From Tetragonia tetragonoides (Eukaryota > Streptophyta > Magnoliopsida > Caryophyllales > Aizoaceae): 64,000 nt of DNA. The notes beneath the pieces were generated by a model. The model was given only the letters and a program-made list of their open reading frames with translations. It was not told the origin of the DNA and searched no databases. Positions 35,940-48,950 of this stretch are shown in pieces; positions within the stretch are counted from its first letter, which is position 1; every line of letters starts with the position of its first letter. The DNA is taken from NCBI GenBank assembly GCA_038025085.1, contig CM076149.1:42497001-42561000 (forward strand), read 5' to 3'. A program made the translations under genes and the position numbers.

Positions 35940-38900
35940 CTAATCTGAGTCGGAGGATGCATCGTATGGATCCAGTGCCCTCACCATATTGGAGAGTGTC
36001 TCTCCCATATCCTCTAATTCCTCCTTTCCAAAACCCCAACTTTGGAGCAATTCTCCACCTAGTGCGCCTCGTTGAAGACCAAATTTCCGAAGGTTTTCCA
36101 GCCTCTTCGACAAGAATGGCAAGACAGCACTGCTAGAACGCAGCCTTGCAGCCATTGGGATGGAGTGCACATCAAGAGAACCCTTTGCAATTGAATTTGG
36201 CGTGGGAGTATGGAGTAGTTCTCCACGTTGGCCAACAACTTCCGTGAAAATGGAAGGAAACGGTAAGGGTATAGGGAGAGGACAAGTTCCCACTGATAGA
36301 TGGCAGAATCTAGGCCTCGTCATTGTTGCTCCATATGCAGCAGCAATAGTCTGTTGGACTTCTGAGACTGATGCTCGCTTCCCCTCTATATTGGAAAACA
36401 GGCACACATGAGAAAATCAAAGGCAGAATATTTTGAATTTGTGGCATGATATGGTTTATCTGCCTAGGTTAAAACAGAAAACACTATTTATCGGAGTTTG
36501 CGAGGCACAAAAAGTATTAACTAATTTACCCCAAGGCCATTTCTTTAACAAGTCAAAAGGAGGCCCACATACAAGGAAGACCCAGAATGCATGAGGTGAA
36601 CCAGGAAAGCATATTAAAAGCAACATTCTAGAGAAAACAAGATCTCCGCCAGCTAATAATAACAACAACAACAACCCAGTAAATGTCTCGCCGAGGGCGG
36701 GGTCTGGAGAGGTCCAGATGTACGCAGCCTTACCCCTAACTAGTAGCCTAGTAGAGAAGCCATTTCCGAAAGACCCACAAAAACAATTTGAATTTTAAAA
36801 ACAGTAGAAAATAGTCGAAAACAAAATTGGATGTTAAAACAAGTGAATGAAAGGATGCATGAAAAAGCGAAGGAATGAGAATGATATAGACAGATGAATG
36901 ATATAATTCATCTCGTAGAAGGGAAGAAAAAACCCTCACTTTCTCAGACAAGTAATAAGCATGATAATTTCAACCTCTTCTGGTATCTAAGATCAGTGCT
37001 TCGACTTTGTCAAAGATGCATTATGGTTTTGGCAATCACCCTGTTGAAATACTATATCAAACATTGAGTAGCAGAACCAATCATAACCCTTATGCAACAT
37101 AAACCAGGATCCAAATGCGGAAAATGATCTATCCTGAGTGTGGCTAAGGAAATTTTAAGCAAAAGCTAGAGCAGACTACCACTGTAGTGAAATAATGAGC
37201 AAAGAAATTACATTTTCACTACAAACAAATGCAGGGAGTTAATGGTAATGGTACCTGACTCTAGAGCTCCATGTATAACCAACGTTTCCACAGACTGAGG
37301 GTCCTCCACATCTTCTGATGTTTCTGGTGTCAATGGCTGCATTTTACTCAATACTGGTTGCTCAGCTGGTTTCCCTGAGTTAACCAGCGAAAATAAGAAA
37401 GAAGACGACGATCAAGCATGAGAAGCCATAATCTGCAAGGAATGAGACCATATCAATCAAGAGATTACCGGTCAGAGAAGGTGCTGGCATGGTAGCATCC
37501 AGTATGGCCAACATATTTTGTCGATTTTGACCAGCTAGCATTTGTGCAAGACCATTGACATCCAAGGCACCAGAAATAAAATCCGAATTTGCAGTGGGCC
37601 CAAGCGAGTCCATCCGGAAAGGCAAACTAACAGAGTGCAATGCAGCAGCATAGACTGCACTGGAGTGGTACATCTTCTCATCATTGACACACAGATACGA
37701 CGAAGCTTTGCCTGCAAAACAAGCTCCATTAAGGAAAGTTTATCCACATCATTAAAGCATCACAGCTTGTATCCACTGCAAACTATGCTTACTTCCACTA
37801 AGAAAAGGCAAACCAACTGGTACTATTAGCTTGCAGAAAGGAGATAGTCTCGCAAAAGAAACTGCATCATTAAGATCCCTGGAGATGTTCCTTTTTCGAC
37901 TTGTAGAACTCATATAAGAGCCAGGATCACGAACAGTATAAAGCAATACAGGAGTATTTGTGTAATCGTCTGCAATGTTCTGCAAAAAATCTGCTGCCAC
38001 ACTGGAAAACCCCCCCGAATCATCTACTAGAAATTGGATTCCCTGTCAATAACCCGACTAGGTTAATGGGGTAAGCCAGCAAATTTTAGATCAGCTCATT
38101 CTAAGAATTCCAGAAGCTTGTTTAGAGTGGGAAAAAAATACAGATCTTACAGAAAGAATTGTTTAAAGAAAACTGGAAATAAGGCACGCACAAGTTCAAA
38201 GAGATTAAACAGTAAGTCATGAAACAATGTAGAACAGAGAACTAATCAGTAAATTGGTTGACTTGAAGCCATGCTCATTCTGGATCTACTACTACCTCGT
38301 CCATTGAGTATAACAGAGCAAATTATGGAATTCGCTTCCACAGACAGGGAGGTTTCTGTAGTCAAACAACCTTGTCACTTTCGTGTACCTATCGGAAGAT
38401 CAGCTATAATGCTCTCAAAGGCAGGCGAGATCTGACCATATCAGGAAGCCTTATAGCCTATCTAAGACATCTTTTTTTCCTTTCCAACCTAAGTGAACCA
38501 AGGAGTTGAAAGACGTGCCAGCACTAGTAATTGAGTGCCAGCCTGAACTGTGCTGTCAGTATGGTGGGAGCCGGGATCCTTATAGTCCGCTGGGCCAACA
38601 TCCAGCCGAGACAGGGCAGTCTTTAGAAGCAATCAAAGAAGAGATCATAGAAAAATTGCGAAAGCCAGACAGTAATACACAAGTTATCTTCAATACACTA
38701 TTAGAAAGCCAGTTCCATAATATCTGATCTACGAAACTCATATACATTCAGGATCAGTTGGGTGTTTAACCAATGAACTGAAAAGGCTTGAAAGAGAAAA
38801 AGCATCTCCATTCAGTCACCAGCCAAGTCAAATTGATTAATTGCAATTCGTGCTTAGAGGAGAAAATAACTAGGTACCTAATTCCACACACACCTTGACC

Positions 38901-41900
38901 AGAAAAAGAGGGGAAACCCAAAATATATCTTGGTAAAAGGTACATAACAGTTAACACCAATTTCTGTTGAGGAACATAACTCTGCCCCTCTCCTCTCCCC
39001 CCCCCCCCCCCCAAAAAAAAAAGAAAAAGAACGAACAAGAAGAAGCTGATTAGTTAAATATTTCCTCCCAATTCCCATTATTATAAATTAGCAAGATACC
39101 TGAATATGATCACACTCTTCCATGAAAAAACGAACCCTGTCGTTCATCTCCTCTCCCCGTAAACCTTCAGAGAATACATCCTTCCCAGTGCCATAATTGT
39201 CAAAATCCTGACCATCCATCCATAACCCACTTACTTCATATAAGCTCTGGGGATGATAATGGACTTTTGAGAAGTCTGTCCAGAATTGGACATCATTTTC
39301 CAAACATTCCACAATCTCCTTGTCCTGATTACCATTCTGAGAATCAGCATGTCTGTCGTCCTTACTAGTTGATTGTTTCTGCTCATCCTCGTATAAACTT
39401 TTCAAGAATAAGTTCCTTTTCTGAGGCTGAGAATGCTGGGTGGAAAGACTACCTCTCCTGCAAAAATGATCGTACACATTAGCTTATTATGTAATAATAG
39501 ACAGCCAAGACAAGATCACGTGTTGACGTGGGTTGTAAATACGAAGCAGTTATAGGTCTTGTAGACCGTAATAACATTAAACACTGAGATCACTTCAATT
39601 TAAAGTATATACATTGTCAAGATTAGAAACTTTATAGTTGATACTAGAGACACTCTAATCAATTCACAAGCAATAGAAGTGCATGGATCTTCATCTAGCT
39701 GGTTTTGACTTATGAATTCCATTTTCTACAGGAAAATAGAAGCTTTCTGAAAATATCTAAAGAAGAATGCTTGCATAGAGGAGTACACAATGAAAGCCTC
39801 ACCAGGTAGCCACAGGCGATGGTACTGCTGGAGTCTGATTATACAATGTTCCATATGAACTCATTGATCCTAGGGAACCTGCTTAGATCCACAACAGAGA
39901 AACATTAGACAATCTCCACAAAGCAAGGGTCTTTAATAGAAATTAAGGTTCAAATAACAGATACACAAGTGTCACCAAATGAAGAGCAGACAATGTCAAT
40001 GATATCAGCCTTAGTAGTTTAAGCTCATTTCTTGTAGTACAACAACGTCAATTATCCACAACGTCAAATCCCAAAATTGAGGGGCAAAGGTGAACTCAAT
40101 TGATGTCCACCCACCAGATGATCAAATCTGGCACCCTTGATCAGCCACTTTATAACTAATCAATCATGAACTACAGCCTTAAGCTCGGTCAGTCCCTGAT
40201 GGGGGGGAGTCAGCAGATTACTCAATCCAAGGCAGACCCTGATTTCTGGTCCATGTTGCTTTGTGTTCAAATTCTTTTCTAGAAAAGTAATTGTATTAGG
40301 AAAGAGTCAAAGGATTACAAGGGTGAGAAAAACATGTCCTCAAAAGAACAATTTTCAATTAAGCCCCCCAATCTCTATAAATAGCTGATAGAGATGTCGG
40401 GGCAATTTCTGTAAGCAAAAAACCACAGCAATGCATTGTACACTTTTATCCCAACACAAACTTTACAGTAGGTAATTATTCCAAAATATCTGATTATTCC
40501 TCTCTTGTCATACACACCAAATCACAGCAACCATTGCAAATCTCCTCAAAATCTTCCTTTGGGCCCAAAAACTTTACAACTAACCTGGAAACAATATCAA
40601 CAAGCTTGAAGTATAAATAAATCACTCCACAAAGGCCCAAACAACCACATCCATCCATGCGTATGGACTATGGAGACATTGAACAATGCAAAAATAATGG
40701 CTCTTTGGTCTTTCCACTCCTAAAATCACATCACAATTCACAAAATCACCCAACGAGACCAATGAATATGGACTTTGTCAGTGATCACTGCCCAAGAGAA
40801 AGCACAGACCTTCAAGGTAACCTTCGCACCCCAAATAAAAGAGCTAAGAGGGACTGAAGAAATTATGAGGTCTAGTAGTCAAGTAACGGACGGAAAAAGG
40901 ATTTCAAAACAAAGGAATCTCTGTGGTTGATAAGGCCCATGTATCTGACTTGACAGTGTATTGAAAGGAATCAAGCAAAAGTAGTAACCCAGACAAGTTT
41001 ACTTTGAACTCTCTGATCCCATGTCTCGTGAAATGCAATTCCAGGAAATCGACATTCCATCAAAAGATTTAAAGTGAAGTACAGGCATATTGTGAGGTGA
41101 AGAGAGGCTATAGAGTTGAGAGCCAGACACAAAAAAAAAAGGAACGTCACTATTCAGGCATCTACCCAGAATCTAATAAATCAAAGAAAATAAACTTCCA
41201 AGGACTAGTAAAGGTGATGCCACCCCCTAACATAAGCATCCTGACTATTTTGTTGAAGTTTGTACTTACTCAAAAGACTCATGTGCCAAGGATATCGAAT
41301 TTCCAAGACCTAAGCGGCTAAGCCCCTCATCTCTAGGTTTGCACACAACTCTTGTAATGTCTCTCCGCTATCACTCTCCATCTCTGTCTCTCCACATGTA
41401 CCGTGCAAGCCAATATATACAATTCCATACTCTTATCATATTGTATCATGGCAAGTCTACATAAAAGAGTTCCTAGATTCCTAGACCATATCCGTTGTCT
41501 CCTATGTTTTAGCCCTAACATGCTCCTTTCTCGGTGCATAGTAATAATTAGCATATAGCTTTAAAGAACTATGAATTGTAGCCAACTTGCCTCAGTTCAA
41601 CCTATATACTATATGTGATGTGGCTAGGGATGTTCATATTCTGGTTCAAATTAGAAGACCAGACAGAACCAGGCCGGTCCGGTCTTTTAGTTCTCAAAAA
41701 TGCCACATTTCTAACTCAGTCAAAACAGAAAACTCCTTAGTCAAACTAGAACCCAAGTTTTATGAGAAATTTTCACGTTAATATGAAGGTTTAGGTTACA
41801 ATCACAATTCACTAGGTTTAACACTCCAGTTACACTCTAGTAACCAACCTGGAAACAACAAGACCACCATCAATAATCAATATAACAAGCAGAAGAATAT

Positions 41901-43918
41901 TAGTAATTGGCCAGCACCTCTATGGTTATGCTTGTATGGTAAAAATGAATGTTATACATAACTACATTTTTCATGACTAACGATTTCCACTTGTGAGCAT
42001 TCAATGATTCAAAAACAGTTTAGAAGGTACAATGACATCCGCAAAAATCATGCAACAATAGCAAATGTTACATGCAATCGCATCTAATGAACACAAAATA
42101 AACCGAATGATCCACTCCGAAGAACAACATAAGCATGTAAATTCAGTACAGACTAAGCAAAGGAATTAACCTTGATAGTTAATGGAAACTAACCGAGGGG
42201 TATAAGTAAGAACACCCTACAGAAAAAGAAAACAAATATAAGCAATTTGCTTTAGTCTCCTACTTCATAAATAAACGCCAATTGGTATGTCAATCTGAGA
42301 TCATAAGCCGGGGTGGTTGGGCAGTGTAATTCCTTGGTTTTCCAAACATGATGAACCAACAAATAGAAAATAAACCTGGATTATCTATGGTCAAAATATT
42401 TTAGTTAAAACCACGCTTATTTACCAATTAATTCAAGGAAACTTGATGAAAAATAATCCCACCATTGGTCGACTATGCATTACAATCCCAACTACACTAT
42501 TTTGGCCCCACACAACTATTCTATTTTCTCTGAGTGAACTGTCGTTCAACTTTGGCGAATATTCTCACGGGAAATGCTATATTTAAACATTACATATTTA
42601 AAATGAGGCATGGCAATTAAGCATTTACCGACATCCATTAAAACCTTACCAGTATTTGGTCTTTTTTGTGGATGTCTCCTTGGTTTTAAAAGGATTGAGG
42701 CAAGGGTTTTTGCAGCTGAGACACGAGGCGGAGAAGGCACGCGAGGCACACTTTCTAGGAAAAATCTTGATAAAGTATTTTACTTTATATCTTGTTAAAA
42801 TACTCTTAAATTTTTGCATTATTAAGGAGGGGTAATGTTTGAACAAGTAGTGGCAACTGGCAAGAGGAATAGGAGAAAGAGAGCAGAATCGAACAAAATT
42901 ACAAAAAAAAGAAGGTGAGACAAGGGTGTGCCTCATGTCCACCTCATGCCCCTCCTGCACCTCATGCACTGTGCCTGGGGTCTGTGAGGCGCTCAAGCTG
43001 GCACCAAAACACATGATGTCTCTAAAAAGTTAAGGCCAATTTATATCTTAGATAAAATATAATTATTAAATGATTTTCAATATGCAATGTAATTACCTCA
43101 GGTGTCTCTCCAGTACGGTATAGGACATCCATGTTTAAGCCATGATTCTTGAATACAGGGTCACTCTCAGGGTCACCAGCCAAACCGAGCAATTCATCCT
43201 TGACAAAAGGAAGGATGTTAATACTGAATCCTCTTTTTCCTTTTCTAAAAGTCTTGGAGCCAGTTTAGGTCAACTATTGTGTGAGATATTGAATCACTAA
43301 GAACAATCCATGAAACCGCAACTAATGAAAACCATGATTGGAAATAAAGACATAGGAATATTAAATAGCCTCTAAACGCATAGCACTTAGGACAGAATGA
43401 CTGGAATACTTGATAGGAAGCATAACAAATGCTAACAAGGTATAAGTCACATTCTATACAATGACTACTTGAGCAATTCTGGCAGCAGTAAACCCAGATA
43501 TGCCCATGACGAAAAATGTGTAAGCAACTCAAAACTCGACAATCTATTCTCTTCTGACAAAATTTCAAGACCTCTATTTCGACATTTATTGCTTATGCAG
43601 ATAAAAGAATAGACTTGTTGATGAGCAAAAAAAAAGGTAAAATAATAGACTTGTCAAATTGGTAACAAACACACCAAATTCCTGAGAAAAACATCAATGG
43701 ATTCAATTTCATCGTTTAAGCATCAGCTGGTTGAACATTAAAACCTACTAAAGCAACTACGAATACATTAGTTCTTGCTTCCTATCAAACCGAACAAACA
43801 TATAAGAAATACTGAAGGGTATAAGTTGATGACATGTGAGGTGTACCTGGAAATTCCAAAAGTGAGACCCAATAAAATTGGCAAAACTTCCAACTTGAAG
43901 AGTAATAACTTCCTTCAT
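35940..43918 (-). CDS. Misato/DML1 family protein
   Basis: Nine coding exons: 43918-43847, 43198-43097, 42216-42171, 39878-39803, 39457-39100, 38042-37793, 37711-37469, 37374-37255 and 36385-35940. They give 571 codons including stop, all GT-AG and in phase. It begins MKEVITLQVGSFANFIGSHFW, the misato segment II / tubulin-like N-terminus. DELLGLAGDP, MDVLYRTGET and LTYTPRLVSINYQG follow. The middle has GIQFLVDDSGGFSSVAADFLQ, PVLLYTVRDPGSY and LSPFCKLIVPVGLPFL, and the end is acidic (ALDPYDASSDSD). The family is distantly related to tubulin/FtsZ. In yeast and animals it acts in mitochondrial distribution and morphology. The plant role is unproven and the localisation is inferred from the family. 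A probable non-coding first exon lies upstream, with a donor (GTAAGT) at 44299-44294 and an acceptor just above 43923. Confidence 0.94.
36661..36776 (-). mobile_element. SINE with TTG tail in Misato intron 8
   Basis: On the minus strand it reads ctttcggaaa...ggggtaaggctgcgtacat, then accccgcc...ggcgagac, ending in GTTGTTGTTGTTGTTATT. This is the shared 3' body and TTG tail of the widespread tRNA-derived TS-like plant SINEs. The 5' tRNA-like head is missing. I found no clear target duplication. Confidence 0.78.
42660..43010. repeat. Low-confidence repeat in Misato intron 2
   Basis: GAGGC/GCCTC-rich words at both ends (gacacgaggcggagaaggc near 42720, gtgcctggggtctgtgaggc near 42975) suggest a degraded inverted-repeat element of the GCCTC-rich type common in plant introns. 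The ends are not defined. Confidence 0.3.
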
Positions 43919-44293
43919 AGTGCCTGATTAAAATGCAATACCCACAAAGCTTTTAATTAGTATGTAAATCCATAATACGTTTAACAACAAATTTGCTCAA
44001 TGCAATTCACTAATTAGAGAGTATAAAATTACATAACTAGGGAAAGCTTAAAATTCCCTCAAGAACACCAATTTCTCGTTATTATAGAAACAACTCTCTC
44101 TTAATCGCTATTATAGCAATTAAGCTTTCATGGGACACTTGGAGAAACTATTGAACTTGTTGCTCAGGAGGTTCATTAAAGTGAGCAGCCATTAAAGTGG
44201 TGTGTGAGTTGTACTATGATAGCTATTACATAACTAGGACAATTAAAGAGAGATAGGCGTTGAGAGCTGAGAGGAGAGAGAGAGAGAGAGAGG

Positions 44294-44425
44294 ACTTACC
44301 GGTGAGGCAGGAGGCGGCGATTCCGGCGAGGAGAGATGATTGAGTAAGGAGTAAGGACTGAGGAGAGGAAGGTCTGACTGTGAGAGATCGACTGTGAGTT
44401 GAGTTTTGAGATTTTTTTTTTTTTT
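44294..44425 (-). other. Probable 5'UTR exon of the Misato gene
   Basis: On the minus strand a GA/CT-rich leader ends at 44300 and is followed by a consensus donor GTAAGT. The matching acceptor (tttaatcag) lies just upstream of the start codon, at about 43924. The right boundary (transcription start) is a guess. Confidence 0.55.
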
Positions 44426-44489
44426 TTTTTTTTTTGATAAGAAGAGTTTTGAGACTTGAGCAGCTCCATTTTGAGATTTTAGAGTTTTT

Positions 44490-45372
44490 TTTTTTCTTTG
44501 AAAATTTTATTGGTGCCCCTCTATTCTTGACTTGTTCAATTGGTGCCCAGAGATTTTTATAAATTCAGTTGGTGCCCGTCTCCTTTTTATCTCGTCCTAA
44601 CCGTTTCCCACATTTGCATCCAAGTTAACTCGTCTGTTAACTGTACTCTTGTTGTTTGCCAGTCACTAGTTTCATGTCCATGAACTCTTAAACTTTCTCT
44701 CTCCTTCCTCTACAACCCACATCGTGAGCATCCCCTCCTTCTCTTCTTCTTATCTGTCTCCTCTATTTTGCACCCCCAACCCTTTGTTCCAAAGGACGCA
44801 ATCTCTTTTATATATATTGTGATCTCACTGTACATATGATGTCTCCTTGTAAATTGTTATCTGGGTTGCTTTTCTTTTTCATCTTCCTCTTTTTAGTAAG
44901 GTATGATTATGGGTTTGGTGGAGGAGAAGAAAGATGAGAAGCTTAATCATTTGTGTTATATCACTTTGAATTTCATATGGGTATTGAGGGCTTTGATGTG
45001 GGTAATCGTCCTCCTTTTTAGATGGGCAAATTTCTCTTCTATTGATCTGTTAGTTAGATGTGACATTCTAAGTTCATGTCATTATTTTGCTCAATAGGGC
45101 TTTATCACAAGTTTATGTCATTATTTTGCTCAATAGTGAAATTTCTTTGTCAGTTTTGCTTCTGGGGGTTTCATATGGGTTGGGGTGCAAAATAAAGGAG
45201 AGAGAAAAGATGAAGCTAGTGAGGGAGTACTTAACAAAAGAGTTAACTAAGGATGCAAAGTGGGAAATGACAAGGAAGAAATAAAAAGCACAGGGGCACC
45301 AACTGAATTTAGAAAAATCATTGGGCATCAATTGGACAAGTTAAGAGTATAGGGGCACCAATAGGATTTTTT
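44490..45372. mobile_element. Long-TIR non-autonomous element
   Basis: The left end (ATTGGTGCCCCTCTATTCTTGAC...AAATTCAGTTGGTGCCC, about 44507-44577) is the inverted complement of the right end (about 45287-45363). The TIR is at least 75 bp, roughly 85% alike. The interior holds a 40-odd-bp near-tandem duplication (tatgtcattattttgctcaatag at about 45075 and 45115) and no transposase. Low-complexity T-runs hide any target duplication. A Mutator-like MITE is the best guess. Confidence 0.72.
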
Positions 45373-45480
45373 CTTTTTTTTATTTATCAAAGAGGGCTTT
45401 ATATTAAATTACGTAAGAATCTTTCTGGGATTTGAAATTTCCAGAGAGACATTTGTAACAAAGTTAATACATGCCGTAGG

Positions 45481-46198
45481 TAGGGGTGAGCATGTTGATC
45501 CTAATCCGGCGATCCGAACCGGATCCGGTCCGTTTTTTATCTGGAAAAGCGGATATTCGCTCCTTATAAAGCGGAGCGGATACCCGCTCCGCTTTTTTGG
45601 GACTCAAATAGGAGCGGATACGGATCGACCTTTTAAGAAATGCGGATATCCATATCCACTCCGCTTTTTAAAAAAATAAAAAAAATTCAGTTTTACAACC
45701 GTATAATCAATTATGCGTGTGTAGACCAGAAGTCTAAAACCTTAAAAAATTAATAAATTCCTGTTTTACATCTAGATTTTTTTTGTTATGTTGTTGTAGT
45801 TAACAAGAAAAACGTAAACTTTAATAGTACATTTGGATGGTCGGTCATAATTGTATTAAACTATGTCATATTGTTAACTTTGTATTAGGTTTATTAAATT
45901 TGAAGATTTGAAATTGATACTTTTGTAATTTTTGAGGCTATTTCGGCCCGATTCGATACAATTTAGTAGTTTACTAGGTATTCAATTCAAAATGTAAATG
46001 AAAACGGTAGAAAAGACAAAAAATTCAAAACGGATACGGATATCCGCAAATCCGCTCCATTTATACCGGATATCCAGAAAAGCGGGTATCCGCTTTAAAG
46101 CGGAGCGGATACGGATCGACATTTTGCTGATCCGGAAAAGCAGATATCCACTCCGTTTTTCAAAACCGAAGCGGATAATCCGCTTATGCTCACCCCTA
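45481..46198. mobile_element. hAT-type non-autonomous element inside the LINE 3' region
   Basis: Terminal inverted repeats TAGGGGTGAGCATG and its complement ending TGCTCACCCCTA, the same terminus as the element at 11442. It has an 8-bp target duplication gccgtagg/gtcgtagg (45473-45480, 46199-46206; one mismatch). Subterminal regions are dense with GCGGAT, GGATATCC and CCGCTCCGC words in both orientations. There is no transposase; the length is 718 bp. Confidence 0.9.
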
Positions 46199-46350
46199 GT
46201 CGTAGGGGCCAAATTAAAAAGGAGAGTATCATCAAGACAAGTGAGGGACTCCATTGCTAGATGAGCAATCGAATCCGCCACCATGTTGCTCTCCCTCAAA
46301 CAATGCGAGAGTTTAACTTCTACAAAGTTTCCCATTAAAGTTTTACATTC

Positions 46351-46546
46351 TATTTTTTATTTTTTTTTTAATTGGCAAGGAAGTTGGGCTCTTTGGCCCA
46401 TTACATCATTTGGGAAGGGGGAAGGCCTAAGGCCCATACCACAAATACCACCCTCAACTCTAAAGTTGAGGGGGGTGAGACTCGAACCTCTAACCTTTAG
46501 ATTAGACGTGTGAGAGCTCAACCAAGTGAGTTCCCCACTTTTGCTC
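46351..46546 (-). mobile_element. tRNA-derived SINE inside LINE RNase H
   Basis: On the minus strand it starts near gtggggaactcacttggttgagc (A-box-like), has a B-box GGTTCGAGTCTCA, then a body rich in gggccttaggcc, and ends in an A-run. A perfect 14-bp target duplication aaagttttacattc lies at 46337-46350 and 46547-46560. Both pol III boxes and the tail are present, so this looks full length (about 196 bp). Confidence 0.92.
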
Positions 46547-47934
46547 AAAGTTTTACATTCCATAATGATATGTCGGAGATGATCTTAGCTTGTACGTCTT
46601 CTTTCTGCATAAGTACTTCCACAACTTTCTTTGAATCTGACTCCACAATCACTTTGCTCAAATTGTTGTAAAGTGTTTGTTGGAGGCCTTCCTAGATGGC
46701 TAGAAGTTCCGCCAACACCACATCGTGTGCCCTCACTTTCTTTGCAAACCCGGAGACCCACTTGCCTTCATGATCCCTACACGCCTCCGCAATACCAGCT
46801 TCAAGATTGACACTATTAAAAGTAGCGTCGCAATTTAACTTAACCCAGTCCATTGAAGGTGGATCCCAAGACACCATGATTGTGGTTCTCTTTCTTTTCG
46901 GTCTATGGGGTTTCTCAAGTAAAGCAAAAAATTCCCAGCACTTAGTCACAACATTTTTCAACCAAATCGTAGTGGTGGGGATTGAATTGCCGAAAAGCAC
47001 ATCATTCCTCGTTTTCAAAAAATGTCAGATCACAAAGGAGAAGAAAGTAGAACAAGGGAGATTTTGGTAGGTTTTTTTTTGAGTGAAAGTTATTGAAAAG
47101 CCAATCATGAAGATTTTCAGTGAAAAAGTTTCGAGGGATACCAAGATTAGACCACATGTGAGCAGTAGCATGACAATCACGCAAAACATGTAAAATGTTC
47201 TCCTCACTAGAATGACAGATAGTGCAAATGAAACTAGCAAGTATACCTCTCTTAGCCAACGTTGCATTATGAGCATTTTTATCTAACCACGAAAGCCATA
47301 TGAAAAGACTAATCTTAGGTAAAGTTTCAATTTTCCAAATCCATTCCAAATTCACATCATCAAAATTGTCCATAACAAGCAAATCATACGCTCTATTACC
47401 ATTAAACTTATTATCATCAACCAACAAACACGTAGGAAAGTCCTTACAGTCCATGGTGGGGAGATGAACAGAAGCAATAGCAGTCAGAACCACATCAGGT
47501 AACACAACAGACAACAGATCAAAATTCCATTGACAGTCAACAATAAAATCACTCACCGTAGCAGACATATCATCCAGGAAGAGGGGGGCATGTATAACTC
47601 CTCGTAGGGGACCCAAGAGGTCCAATTGTCATTCCAAAAGGAGATGTCTTTACCATTACCCATCACCCATAACACATTTTGATGAAAGTGATCCCAACCC
47701 TCTTCTAAATTTTGCCAAATATGAGAGCCACTACTGTAAGCGATAGGTTTAGCCCTGTTATCAATGTATTTACTTCTCATAATTTGTTGGGCCAAGTTCT
47801 CTCCACTTTTCATCAATTTTCAATTCCGTTTAGCCATCATAACTTCATTCATAACCCGATTGCCTTTAATCCCAAGACCACCTCTATGTTTAGGTTTGAA
47901 AACAGCATGCTTATTAATCAAGCAGAGCTTTTTT

Positions 47935-48064
47935 GCGGGTCTTTCGGAAACAGTCTCTCTACTAGACGACTAGTTAGGGGTAAGGCTGCGTACATGTGTA
48001 CCTCCCCATACCCCATCCTAGGCGGGATTCATACTAGGTCGTTGTTGTTGTGTTGTTGTTGTTA
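47935..48064 (+). mobile_element. TTG-tailed SINE inside LINE coding sequence
   Basis: Reads ctttcggaaacagtctctct, ggggtaaggctgcgtacatg and ccatcctaggcgggattc, and ends GTTGTTGTTGTGTTGTTGTTG. It is the same family as the intronic SINE at 36661. Target duplication agcttttt lies at 47926-47933 and 48065-48072. It splits the LINE frame between GDEKDHKK and LCLINKHAVFKPKHRGGLGI. The 5' head is missing. Confidence 0.85.
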
Positions 48065-48950
48065 AGCTTTTTATGGTCTTTTTCATCCCCCCACAAGAAA
48101 CTAACCACAGTCTTATCCAAATCATCCACTAAAGCAGCTGGTAAAACCAAACTCTACATGTAATAACTAGGTATTGAATTGAGAGTTGCATTAATCAAAT
48201 ACACCCTACCCGCCCTAGTTAGACACTTAGTTTTCACAAAGAAAGCTTGCTCTTGACTTTTATAAGGATGAAATCTACTTTCTTTATGATAGGCCTACGA
48301 GGGGATAAAGGAAATCCCAAATATAAGCCTAAGTTTGTACTCCGTTTCACTTCAACCCTGTCTTCTGCATACTCAATGAAGTCATAATTTGTATTGGGAG
48401 AGAAATACAACTTGCTTTTCTCATAATTAATTTTTTGCCTCACATAAAATAACTAGAGTATCAATAACACTGTCAAGGGTCTCAATATTGGCCTCACCAA
48501 AAACAATTAGGTCGTTCGCAAACAATAAGTGTGAGATGGAGATTTTTTCTTCTTTCCCACAACCATAGGAGACCACTGGGTCCTAGAACATGCATCATGA
48601 ATGAGGCGAGACAACATTTCCATACATAAAATGAAAATGTACGGAGAGAGAGGGTCTCCTTGTCTAATTCCTCTAGAAGGTTTAAACCACTCAGTCATGT
48701 TACCATTCACAAGAATAGAGGCAATAAAAGTTGTCACAAAGTGCATAATAAGATCAATGGAAGGGTTATCAAACTTGAAAAACTGAAGGCAATGCCTAAT
48801 GAAACTCCATTCAATTCAGTCATAAGCCTCCTCTCGAAGTCCACTTTCAAAACAAAAAATCATTTTTTTTCTTTCTTATTTTTCATGGAATGCAGAATCT
48901 CATTAGCCACAATCACATTCACATCAGACCCTCTGGGGATTTTAGAGTTA

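Larger units (their letters stand above)
45375..48950 (-). mobile_element. 5'-truncated plant L1 LINE with RNase H, pseudogenised and layered with insertions
   Basis: The order on the minus strand is that of the C-terminal half of a plant L1 ORF2. Reverse transcriptase starts mid-domain near 48945 (SDVNVIVANEILHSMK), continues as GIRQGDPLSPYIFILCMEMLSR (48746-48507), and after a frameshift in an A-run has LLFANDLIVF at the catalytic site. Next come HRGGLGIKG and the zf-RVT region (47625-47002: WIWKIETLPKISLFIWLSWLDKN, CTICHSSEENILHVLRDC). RNase H is last (47018-46570 and 46335 onward: VKLNCDATFN, AELLAI, VIVESDSKKV, HCLRESNMVADSIAHLA), with a TAG after LLAI. The left T-run at about 45370-45384 is probably its poly(A) tail. 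Endonuclease and the RT N-terminus are absent. Confidence 0.9.

Noticed and set aside
38003..38016. Run of seven C as a frameshift in the Misato gene
   Set aside because: On the coding strand it reads TCG GGG GGG TTT, encoding Gly-Gly in the conserved DDSGGF segment, and the exon phase closes.
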